Of a DNA stretch of 64,000 nt, positions 8,006 to 15,960 are shown one piece after another; within the stretch, counting starts at the first letter, position 1, and each line of letters starts with the position of its first letter. The position numbers were made by a program, and so were the translations under genes. The notes under the pieces were generated by a model. The model did no database searches. It was not told the origin of the DNA and worked only from the letters and a program-made list of their open reading frames with translations. Source of the stretch: Verrucomicrobium sp. GAS474 (GTDB lineage: Bacteria; Verrucomicrobiota; Verrucomicrobiia; Methylacidiphilales; GAS474); NCBI RefSeq assembly GCF_900105685.1, contig NZ_LT629781.1:3584611-3648610 (forward strand), in the 5' to 3' direction.

Positions 8006-11000
8006 TCATCGGGTTCTACGTATCTGCTTCTCGATCGTCCGTAAAAGAACATAGAAGACGGGCGTCAGCAGTAGGCCGAAGAGGGTGACACCAAGCATCC
8101 CGGCGAAAACGGTAATACCCATCGCCTGACGCATCTCGGCACCGGCTCCCGTCGACGTCACCAGCGGCATGACGCCCATGATGAATGCCAACGACGTCAT
8201 CAGGATCGGGCGCAGCCGCAGACGGGCTGCCTCGACGGCGGCATCGACGGTTTCCCTGCCATGCATTTCCAGTTCCCTAGCAAACTCAACGATCAGGATC
8301 GCGTTTTTGCATGCCAGAGCGGCCAATACGAAGAGACCGATCTGGGTAAAGATGTTGTTGTCCCCCCGCGTTAGCCAGACTCCGGTGATCGCCGAGAGAA
8401 GGCAGAGCGGGATGATGAGGATCACCGAGAGCGGGACGAAGAGGCTCTCGTACTGCGCCGCCAGGACGAGGTAGACGAGGAGGACGCAGATCGGGAAGAC
8501 GAAGATCGCCGTGTTTCCCGCGATCTCCTGCTGGAACGTCAGGTCGGTCCACTCGAAATCCATGCCTTGCGGCAGCGTCTCCTTCAGGATCTTCGTGATC
8601 GCCGCCTGGGCTTGGCCGCTGGAGTAGCCCGGTGCGGCACCGCCGTTCAGGTCGGCAGAGCGGAAGGCGTTGTAGCGCATGGCGCTCTCGGGGCCGGTCG
8701 TATCGGAGACGCGAACCATCGCCCCGAGAGGAACCATCCGGCCCTCGTCGTTCCGGGTCTTCAGCCCGAGGATGTCGCCCGCCTGCGCCCGGAACGACTT
8801 GTCGGCCTGGGCGATGACCTGGTAGGTCCGCCCGAAACGGCTGAAATCGTTGATGTAATAGGAGCCGAGGTAGACCTGAAGCGTGTCGAAAACTTCCTTC
8901 ACGGGGACGCCAAGTTGTTCGGCCTTCGTCCGGTCGACATCGATCTGGAGTTGGGGCGTATTCGTCTGGTAGCTGGTGAAAGTCGCCCCCAGTTCGGGGG
9001 TCTGCGCCGCCTTCGCGACGACTGCTTTCATTGCGGAATCGAGAGCGTCGTAACCCAGATCGGTGCGATCTTCGACCTGAAGCTTGAAGCCACCGATGGT
9101 GCCGAGGCCCTGAACGGGAGGCGGCGGGAAGATCGCGATGAAGGCTTTCGAGAGGCCATTGTACTTATGCTGGAGCTTGCGGGAGATCGCCTCGCCTGAG
9201 AGATCGGCGCTCGTCCGCTCTTCGAAAGGCTTGAGAACGACGAAGACAATGCCCGCGCTCGAACTGTTCATGAAGCCGTTGATCGAGAGTCCCGGGAACG
9301 AAACGGCGTGTTCGACGCCGGGTTCCCGCATCGCGATCTCGGCCATTTCGCGGCAGACCTCCTCGGTCCGGTCTAGCGTCGCCCCGTTCGGAAGCTGGGC
9401 GAAGCTGACGAGGTACTGCTTGTCCTGCGTTGGGACAAAGCCGGGAGGAACGGCCTTGAAGGCGAAAAAGGTTCCCGCAAGGAGGAGCGCGTAGAGCCCC
9501 ATCGCCGCCGTTTTCCGGCGAACAACACCACCCAGTCCCACGCCGTAGCGTTCCGATCCCCGGACAAAAGCCCGGTTGAAGAGGCGAAAGAACGGTCCGA
9601 AGACGGCATCGATCACCCGCGTCAGGCGATCCTTCGGCGCATCGGGAGAGCGAAGAAGAATCGCCGCCAGGGCCGGGCTCAGCGTGAGCGAATTGAACGC
9701 CGAGATGATCGTCGAGAAGGCAATCGTCAATGCAAACTGACGATAGAATTGGCCGGTAAGGCCGCTGATGAAGGCGATCGGAATGAAGACGGCGCAGAGG
9801 ACGAGGGTGATCGCGATGATCGGACTCGTCACCTCACCCATCGCCTTCAATGCCGCCTCGCGAGGCGAAAGGCCCTCGTGGATGTTCCGTTCGACGTTCT
9901 CCACGACCACGATTGCGTCATCGACGACGATGCCAATAGCCAGCACCAGACCGAAGAGGGAGAGCGCGTTGATCGAGCCGCCGAAGAAGTGCATCACGGC
10001 AAAGGTGCCGATGATCGAGACCGGAACCGCCAGCAGCGGGATCACCGAGGCCCGCCAATTCTGGAGGAAGAGGATGACGACGATGACCACCATGATGAGG
10101 GCTTCGACCAGGGTATGGAGGACGGCCTTGATCGAGGCGCGGACGAAATTCGTCGGGTCGTAGACGATCGAGTAGTCAACGTCGTCGGGAAAGTTCTTCT
10201 TCAGCTCGGCCATTTTCGCCCGGACCTGATTCGAAATATCGAGGGCGTTGGCCCCGGGCAGGGCGAAAATGACGAGGGCGATGCTCTCCTTCCCGTCGAG
10301 TTGCGACCGGAGACCGTATTCCGCCGCGTCGATTTCGACGCGGGCGACGTCGCGGAGGCGGGTGATCGAGCCTCCGCCGCGTCGGACGATCATCTGCCCG
10401 AATTCCTCCGGGGTCTGAAGGCGTCCCTGGACGTTGGCGGGGAGTTGAATCTCGACCCCCTTGTCATAGGGCGGGCCACCGACGATCCCCGCCGAGGCAT
10501 CGACGTTCTGGCTCCGGATCGCAGCGACGACCTCGTTGGCCGTCAGCCCCCGCTCGGCGATCTTCTCGGGATCGAGCCAGACGCGCATGGCGTACTCGCC
10601 CCCGCCGAGCATCTGGATTCGGCCGATGCCCTGGATCTTCGCAAGCTGGTCCTTCACGTTGAGGACGGCGTAGTTCCGCAGGTAGAGGATGTCGTAGCGG
10701 CCCTTAGGCGATACCATGTTGACGCCCATGGTGAGGTCGGGGGAACTCTTCGCCGTGACGACGCCGAGGCGCTGGGTCGTTTCGGGGAGGCGGGGCAGGG
10801 CCTGATTGACGCGGCTCTGGACGCGCTGCTGGGCGAGGTCGGGATCGGTGCCGAGCTTGAAGGTGACGGTGATCGAGACGGTCCCGTCGCTCGCCGCCTG
10901 GGAATACATGTAGAGCATTCCCTCGACGCCGTTGACCTGCTCCTCGATCGGCGTCGAGACGGTTTCGGCGATGGTTTTCGGATTCGCGCCCGGGAACTGG

Positions 11001-11146
11001 GCCGTAATGACAACCGTGGCCGGGACGACTTCGGGGTATTCCGAAATCGGAAGTTGGAAGGCCGAGATGAGTCCTCCGAGGAAGATCAGGAAGGAAACGA
11101 CACCAGCAAAGATGGGCCGGTCGATGAAGAAACGGGAAAAGTTCAT
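8006..11146 (-). CDS. RND multidrug efflux transporter, HAE1 (AcrB/MexB-like)
   Basis: About 1046 residues from the ATG at 11146 (MNFSRFFIDRPIFAGV, the standard HAE1 start). The proton-relay aspartates are present in GIVVDDAIVVVENVER (TM4), and the TM10 lysine in ACKNAILIVEFA. Two large periplasmic loops follow TM1 and TM7, as in AcrB. The protein should be the inner-membrane pump of a tripartite efflux system. No membrane-fusion adaptor or outer-membrane channel is encoded in this window, which is unusual because the adaptor normally precedes the pump. It is last in a minus-strand unit with two reductase genes, divergent from an HxlR regulator, so induction by a small toxic compound is likely. 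Confidence 0.93.
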   Translation of the reverse strand: MNFSRFFIDRPIFAGVVSFLIFLGGLISAFQLPISEYPEVVPATVVITAQFPGANPKTIAETVSTPIEEQVNGVEGMLYMYSQAASDGTVSITVTFKLGTDPDLAQQRVQSRVNQALPRLPETTQRLGVVTAKSSPDLTMGVNMVSPKGRYDILYLRNYAVLNVKDQLAKIQGIGRIQMLGGGEYAMRVWLDPEKIAERGLTANEVVAAIRSQNVDASAGIVGGPPYDKGVEIQLPANVQGRLQTPEEFGQMIVRRGGGSITRLRDVARVEIDAAEYGLRSQLDGKESIALVIFALPGANALDISNQVRAKMAELKKNFPDDVDYSIVYDPTNFVRASIKAVLHTLVEALIMVVIVVILFLQNWRASVIPLLAVPVSIIGTFAVMHFFGGSINALSLFGLVLAIGIVVDDAIVVVENVERNIHEGLSPREAALKAMGEVTSPIIAITLVLCAVFIPIAFISGLTGQFYRQFALTIAFSTIISAFNSLTLSPALAAILLRSPDAPKDRLTRVIDAVFGPFFRLFNRAFVRGSERYGVGLGGVVRRKTAAMGLYALLLAGTFFAFKAVPPGFVPTQDKQYLVSFAQLPNGATLDRTEEVCREMAEIAMREPGVEHAVSFPGLSINGFMNSSSAGIVFVVLKPFEERTSADLSGEAISRKLQHKYNGLSKAFIAIFPPPPVQGLGTIGGFKLQVEDRTDLGYDALDSAMKAVVAKAAQTPELGATFTSYQTNTPQLQIDVDRTKAEQLGVPVKEVFDTLQVYLGSYYINDFSRFGRTYQVIAQADKSFRAQAGDILGLKTRNDEGRMVPLGAMVRVSDTTGPESAMRYNAFRSADLNGGAAPGYSSGQAQAAITKILKETLPQGMDFEWTDLTFQQEIAGNTAIFVFPICVLLVYLVLAAQYESLFVPLSVILIIPLCLLSAITGVWLTRGDNNIFTQIGLFVLAALACKNAILIVEFARELEMHGRETVDAAVEAARLRLRPILMTSLAFIMGVMPLVTSTGAGAEMRQAMGITVFAGMLGVTLFGLLLTPVFYVLLRTIEKQIRRTR

Positions 11147-11256
11147 AAGCGCAGGGGGTGCCTGCACCGGATTTTCGGGTCCGGTTTGGGCGGGGTTTTG
11201 GGAAGTGAGCCCCGGAGGAAATCAGCCGCTAGGCCGACTCCCTCCAAGGCCGGGAC

Positions 11257-12048
11257 TCAGAAGAGCGTCGGCAGGATGCCGCCTTCGGCTCGGAGGACGG
11301 CGCCGTTCGTCGCGGCGGCCAGCGGGCTGGCGAGGTAGGCGACGAGGCTCGCGACCTCGCGGTTCTCCGCCATCCGCTGAAGCAGCGAACCCGGGAAGCG
11401 CTTTTCAAAGAAGATCTTCTCGACCTCTTCAGAAGTAGCATCCGGCTTGCCGACCCATTCCTTCATATAGGTATCGACCGTCTCGGAGCGGGTCGGCCCG
11501 GGGAGGACCGAGTTCACCGTGACCTTCGTTCCCTTCGTCAGTTCGGCCAGGCCTCGGGAGAGGGCAAGCTGCGAAGTCTTCGTGACGCCGTAGTGGATCA
11601 TGTCGGGATGGATCTCGGCACCGGCCTCGCTCGAGATGAAGACGATCCGGCCTTCGTTCCGCTTCAGCATGCCCGGGAAGTAGTGCCGGGAGAGGCGGAC
11701 GCCGCTCATGACGTTCGTCTCGAAGTAACGGAACCAGGTCTCGTCGTCGATAGCGCCGAACTCCTTCGAATCGTAGATGCCGAGGTTGTTCACGAGGATG
11801 TCGGTCTCGGGAACCGCCGCCGCGAGCGTCTTCACCCCCTCGGCGTTCGTGAGGTCGGCCTCGACGGCGCTGATCGAGGAGAGGATTTCGGCAGGGAGCT
11901 TGGCGAGGATTTCGTCGATCTTCTTCGCGCTGCGGCCGGGGATGGTCACCTCGACGCCCTCCTCGGCGAGGAGTTGGGCGATGGCGAGGCCGATACCGGC
12001 GGAGCCGCCGGTGACAATTGCTTTCTTACCTTTGAGATGGAGGTTCAT
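11257..12048 (-). CDS. Short-chain dehydrogenase/reductase
   Basis: A 263-residue classical SDR from the ATG at 12048. The cofactor motif TGGSAGIG is near residues 14-21, with NNLG in place of the usual NNAG. The catalytic Ser and Tyr-x3-Lys are in FISSEAG and HYGVTKTS, and a C-terminal substrate loop follows. Substrate unknown. It lies between the PRISE-type reductase and the efflux pump in one orientation (gaps of 55 and 110 bp), so it probably shares the HxlR-controlled promoter and acts in detoxification. Confidence 0.88.
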   Translation of the reverse strand: MNLHLKGKKAIVTGGSAGIGLAIAQLLAEEGVEVTIPGRSAKKIDEILAKLPAEILSSISAVEADLTNAEGVKTLAAAVPETDILVNNLGIYDSKEFGAIDDETWFRYFETNVMSGVRLSRHYFPGMLKRNEGRIVFISSEAGAEIHPDMIHYGVTKTSQLALSRGLAELTKGTKVTVNSVLPGPTRSETVDTYMKEWVGKPDATSEEVEKIFFEKRFPGSLLQRMAENREVASLVAYLASPLAAATNGAVLRAEGGILPTLF

Positions 12049-12103
12049 AACGGTTTGTTTCTTGGTTTGGTTGATTGGAATGTTTGGACTATGGGGGTGG
12101 AGA

Positions 12104-13195
12104 TCAGGGGATGAGCCGATCCGTGTGCATCCGGGCGAAGAGGTCGAGGAACGACTGTTCCGAGGTCTGGTAGTCGGCAAAGCCGAGACGACGGCTCTTC
12201 GACATGTCGGTGATACACTCGAAGGGCCGGTTCAGATCGCCGTCGGTGTGCCAGAACGAGGCGAGGCGAGCGAGATCCGGTTCGACGAGGCCATGGCGGC
12301 GAGCGATCTGGTTCCACGTCGCCTCGGCTCCCTTCATCTGGTCGGCGAGGCGGTTGACCTGACCGGTGAAGGGAACGGATTCGAGACCGAACCATTCGGC
12401 CAGCCGACCCCATAGCGCGCTCCAGCGGAAGACATCGCCGTTCACGATATGGAGGGCCTGATTCTTCGCCTCCGGACTCGTTGCGGCCCATTCAAGGTGG
12501 CTGGCCAGGAGCCGGGCATCCGTCACGTCGGTGAGGCCATTCCACTGCTGGGCGTTTCCGGGGAAGGCAAAGGGACGACCGGTCTCGCGACAGAAGGCGG
12601 CGTAGGCCCCGAGCGTCATCCCCATGTTCATCACGTTGCTCCGGGAATACCCGATGAGCGTATGAGGGCGATGGACGCTCCAGGTGAAGCCCTCGGCGGC
12701 AGCCGCCGCGAAGACTTCGTCTTCCAACGTGTAATAGAAGTTCGGAATATCGAGGCGAGGGATCGTCTCAAGGAACGGGGTCGGAGGAGGAGGGACCTGG
12801 GCATACATCTCAAACGGCCCGATGTAATGTTTCAGGCCGGTGACGAGGGCGAAGTGCTCGAGGGACTTCTTCGGGCGGAGGACGTTCAGGAGGTTCCGCA
12901 TCATCGCGCCGTTGACCCGGATGTTTTCCGCCTCGGTGTCGTGGCGGGCCCACGTAGCGAAGAAGACGTGGGTGGGGCGGACGGCGGCGAGGGCCTGGCG
13001 GAGGGCGCCGGGATCGAGGAGATCGGCGGTGATGGGAATGAGGCCCTCGATTTCGACCGACGGACGGCGGGCGAGGCCGAAGGTTCTCCATCCCTGGGCG
13101 ATCAAATGTTCGGCGAGACTATGGCCGACGATGCCCGTGGCACCGACGATGAGGGCCGTTTTGTCGTAGGCGGCCCGGTTTACTTTAGGTTTCAT
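12104..13195 (-). CDS. PRISE-type reductase (progesterone 5-beta-reductase/iridoid synthase-like SDR)
   Basis: About 363 residues from the ATG at 13195. N-terminal Rossmann motif VGATGIVGHSL. The family signatures of PRISE enzymes are visible: TGLKHYIGPFE, and NFYYTLED that supplies the catalytic Tyr, with Lys in the KHY motif. PRISE enzymes reduce activated C=C bonds of enones with NADPH. In bacteria such genes are often next to HxlR/TetR regulators and act on electrophilic compounds. First gene of the unit divergent from the HxlR regulator; its start is about 130 bp from the regulator's start. Confidence 0.85.
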   Translation of the reverse strand: MKPKVNRAAYDKTALIVGATGIVGHSLAEHLIAQGWRTFGLARRPSVEIEGLIPITADLLDPGALRQALAAVRPTHVFFATWARHDTEAENIRVNGAMMRNLLNVLRPKKSLEHFALVTGLKHYIGPFEMYAQVPPPPTPFLETIPRLDIPNFYYTLEDEVFAAAAAEGFTWSVHRPHTLIGYSRSNVMNMGMTLGAYAAFCRETGRPFAFPGNAQQWNGLTDVTDARLLASHLEWAATSPEAKNQALHIVNGDVFRWSALWGRLAEWFGLESVPFTGQVNRLADQMKGAEATWNQIARRHGLVEPDLARLASFWHTDGDLNRPFECITDMSKSRRLGFADYQTSEQSFLDLFARMHTDRLIP

Positions 13196-13269
13196 AAGGC
13201 GATAGTGAGTGGTTGGTTTCAGCGTTATGGAAGGTTTCGATTGCTTCCTTGCATCATCATATCGCACTT

Positions 13270-13323
13270 GGTATCGTTTTGTAAGATGGCACTATATAGT
13301 GCCGTAGTTACCAAAAGGATACC
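13270..13323. promoter_or_regulatory. HxlR operator region in the divergent promoter
   Basis: Two nested symmetric elements. A perfect 16-bp palindrome GGCACTATATAGTGCC lies at 13288-13303. Outside it are arms GGTATCGTTTT (13270-13280) and AAAAGGATACC (13313-13323), an 11-bp inverted repeat with one mismatched pair. The right arm contains the regulator's AAAGGA ribosome-binding sequence and abuts its ATG, so binding there would block expression of both divergent units. Confidence 0.7.
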
Positions 13324-13707
13324 ATGACCAATCAAATCGCCGCTGCGAAGAGCAAATGTCCCCTCACCGACCTGGTTGATATCATCGGAGGACGCTGGAA
13401 GGTGTTGGCGCTGTGGCGCCTGATCGATGGCTGCAAGCGTTTCACCGAACTGCGCCGAGCGATGCCCGGCGTGACGCAGAAGATGCTCACGCAGCAGCTC
13501 CGGCAGCTTGAGGAGGACGGCTTGGTGACTCGGAAGATCTATCCGCAGGTTCCGCCGAAGGTCGAATACCGCCTCACCAAGACGGGGGAGGAGCTATGTA
13601 CGCTACTGGTGACGCTCGCCGATTGGGCAACACTCCATATGCCCGCTCTGGAGGCCGGAAAGGTCACTAAGAAGCGGATGACCGAAACCCAAGAAGTCAT
13701 TGTCTAA
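13324..13707 (+). CDS. HxlR-family transcriptional regulator
   Basis: A 127-residue winged-helix protein with the HxlR signature: a single N-terminal cysteine (KCPLTDLVDIIGGRWKVL), FTELRRAMPGVTQKMLTQQL for the recognition helix, and a wing ending VEYRLTKTGEEL. HxlR proteins commonly sense electrophiles or oxidants through that cysteine. It is divergent from the PRISE-SDR-RND unit and its ribosome site lies in an operator arm, so it probably regulates both itself and that unit. Confidence 0.92.
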   Translation: MTNQIAAAKSKCPLTDLVDIIGGRWKVLALWRLIDGCKRFTELRRAMPGVTQKMLTQQLRQLEEDGLVTRKIYPQVPPKVEYRLTKTGEELCTLLVTLADWATLHMPALEAGKVTKKRMTETQEVIV

Positions 13708-13763
13708 AATGAGTGGGGTTAGTCGGAAGACTCCCCAGTGGCCAAGCTCGTCTAGAAATCCGT

Positions 13764-14624
13764 ATGAACAAAGAGACCCCCTCCAAATCGCCAACCTTGG
13801 CAGAGAGCATCGCAGAAGGGCTGAACATGCATGGCTATCTCCTGCAGCAGGCTGTTCGACGCGAGATCCAAAAATATGAGGCGGATCAGAGGCGAACCTG
13901 GGGAGTCGATGCCTCGGAATTTCCTGTCACGGCCGCGGATGGCACCGAAACCAGAATTGATCTCGTTATTCAGTGGGAACCCCTCTCGTACATCAATCTA
14001 TCCGTAGAATGCAAACGAGCATATCAGAAGCCATGGGTCTTCTGGGGCATGGAAAATCCAGCAAAAAGAGTGCCGATCAAGCGATTCTACATTGAACAAG
14101 TCACGCCGATCGCGGGAACTGCATACGATCACATGATTTGTTCCCTGCCGTCCCCTCGGGCTGCATACAATTTCTACCTTGAGATGAATCCTCCTCCTCG
14201 GGAAAAGTCGGAAAAAGCTTCAAACGCCGATTCAATCGAAAAAGCCTTTTCCCAATGCATCAGAGGACAAAGCGGGCTTTTCACACACGCCACTGAGAGA
14301 ATGAAGTTGACTCGTTATTGCGTTCTTCCCGTCGTCCTAACGACAGCGAAGCTTTATTCGCTGAATCTCTCCTCCGACGATATCAGCCTTCATAACGGTT
14401 ACGTCGATCATGCAAAGGTCGTTCCGGTGGAGGAGAAATTCGTAACCGTCAACTATCACGCCAGTAACTCGCTTAAGGCATTAGGGGCTCCAAAACCTAG
14501 CGACCTCACCCACTCAATCAGCCAGGCCATGCTTCGGAGCATCTTCGTAGCGAACGTCGAACATCTACCAGAGTTCCTCGACTTCCTCGCCGACAATGTA
14601 GTTCACCATATCGCAAGAACCTGA
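13764..14624 (+). CDS. Putative PD-(D/E)XK nuclease-like protein
   Basis: 286 residues from the ATG at 13764. A nuclease-type core is seen as Asp66 (TRIDLVIQW) followed by Glu82-Cys-Lys84 (SVECKRAY), the D...ExK arrangement of restriction-endonuclease-like folds. No methylase or specificity subunit is adjacent. The next gene, 33 bp downstream on the same strand, encodes a membrane-anchored coiled-coil protein, suggesting a two-gene unit. GC is lower than in the preceding efflux cassette. It is the first gene of the defence island; the anti-phage role is inferred from fold and neighbours. Confidence 0.6.
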   Translation: MNKETPSKSPTLAESIAEGLNMHGYLLQQAVRREIQKYEADQRRTWGVDASEFPVTAADGTETRIDLVIQWEPLSYINLSVECKRAYQKPWVFWGMENPAKRVPIKRFYIEQVTPIAGTAYDHMICSLPSPRAAYNFYLEMNPPPREKSEKASNADSIEKAFSQCIRGQSGLFTHATERMKLTRYCVLPVVLTTAKLYSLNLSSDDISLHNGYVDHAKVVPVEEKFVTVNYHASNSLKALGAPKPSDLTHSISQAMLRSIFVANVEHLPEFLDFLADNVVHHIART

Positions 14625-14657
14625 TTGCTCTAGGAGAGGAAAAACCAGCCCCATAGA

Positions 14658-15488
14658 ATGAGCGACAACAAAAGAAGCCCCAGCCGATTTCGCGAAGATC
14701 TTCTACTAGCTCTTCTGCCAAGCTTACTTCAAATCCTTTTAGCGGGCTTTTTGGTAACGGGTGCCGTGGAACTCTTTAAGCAAGAGTCGTCGTTTCGGCT
14801 AGAGGTAATGGAAAAATTTTACATGCCGTTCATGGACGATTTCCAGGCCGCTATAAAAGCCAACAACGACTACTGTACCGCTATCGGCGAAGAAGCAGCA
14901 GGCATGAGGCTTCTATTGACTCAAATGGATCGAATTCAGACAGATCCCGATGCCCCGACAACGCTTACAGACAGAACCATGATCCTCTCCTTTGGGAATC
15001 AATTCCACGAAGCCCAAGAGCACGTTAAAAGGGCCAAAATCGCCAAATCCGATGCCTATGCCATCCTATATCTTAAAGCCCGCGAACTTTCTATCGTCAC
15101 CGGAAACCTAAAGAGCTTCGTATCCATTACGAAAGAACTCGAAGCAGCGGAAAAGGACGTTATCGCGAAAGCAACCACCGCGTCCGATAGCTTTCTCGCC
15201 AAGGAAGGGATCAGTAGCGACCCGCTGGAACTGCTAAAGCAATACCAAAGCAAAATGAACAACTTCGATGGTAGAGCTAGCCAAGAAGATCGCGACCAAA
15301 CTATAGCTTGGAGTGCGAAGCTCGGAAGAAATAGCGCTCAGCTGTTTGAGATGCAATTCAACGCAGAAGCGGCTCAAATGAAGGTGACCGTCGATGGGTA
15401 CCAAAAACTGCAAGAGATGTTTGAACAGGATTTGGACGGACGTTTTCGGAAAGGTCTTATAAGCAGGGCATGGAGTCATCTATTTTAG
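14658..15488 (+). CDS. Membrane-anchored helical protein, partner of the preceding nuclease-like gene
   Basis: 276 residues with one strong transmembrane helix at about residues 17-40 (LLALLPSLLQILLAGFLVTGAV). A long, mostly helical domain rich in Glu, Lys and Ala follows, likely coiled coil. Topology probably puts the helical domain on one side of the inner membrane as a sensor or scaffold. No catalytic motif is seen and I do not recognise the family. It follows the PD-(D/E)XK gene by 33 bp. Confidence 0.55.
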   Translation: MSDNKRSPSRFREDLLLALLPSLLQILLAGFLVTGAVELFKQESSFRLEVMEKFYMPFMDDFQAAIKANNDYCTAIGEEAAGMRLLLTQMDRIQTDPDAPTTLTDRTMILSFGNQFHEAQEHVKRAKIAKSDAYAILYLKARELSIVTGNLKSFVSITKELEAAEKDVIAKATTASDSFLAKEGISSDPLELLKQYQSKMNNFDGRASQEDRDQTIAWSAKLGRNSAQLFEMQFNAEAAQMKVTVDGYQKLQEMFEQDLDGRFRKGLISRAWSHLF

Positions 15489-15960
15489 CTGCGACAATCG
15501 GCAAAACGATGGGGGGGCAGAAAAGTCGATTACCCTCACCAATAGAACTTTTACCAGTGATGAAACCAGGAAAGAGGACCCCGTTTTCTGGAATCCATTC
15601 GATGCCGTCGACTTGGGGGACCGCAGCGCGGAGGACCCTTGCTGGGACATTATCCGCCAAGATGCAGTAGGAGACCCACGCCGAAGAGCGAGAGAAGACA
15701 CGGGATCTGGTCCACTCTTTGGAGCGGTTCGGCATCGTTTATGATACTCCGATCTGGTTTCCGTTGAAGGCGCATTCGCCTCGGGAAGCAGGCACAGAAA
15801 GAGGCCGAACAAATGGCTGCATTTGCGCAAAACAAAATATAAACGGCAATCCACACGGCATGACGGATTTAGCGTTATACGCGATAATGGGGAGCAAGCC
15901 CACAAAATGATCCAAACGCCGCTTGTCTGCCCCCTAATTGTCAACTATTGAAGAGGGGAG
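15489..15960. other. Gap of 472 bp with an open but start-less reading frame
   Basis: No complete gene is supported. One plus-strand frame stays open from about 15462 to 15742 and has protein-like composition (for example KEDPVFWNPFDAVDLGD), but it has no usable start and stops at TGA 15740-15742. It may be a gene remnant or chance. Positions 15950-15960 supply a GGGGAG ribosome site for the next gene. Confidence 0.35.

Noticed and set aside
9749-11338. Long plus-strand reading frame of 529 codons opposite the RND gene
   Set aside because: It is the antisense shadow of a GC-rich, well-supported RND transporter; composition (Asp/Arg/Glu-rich) is typical of such shadows.
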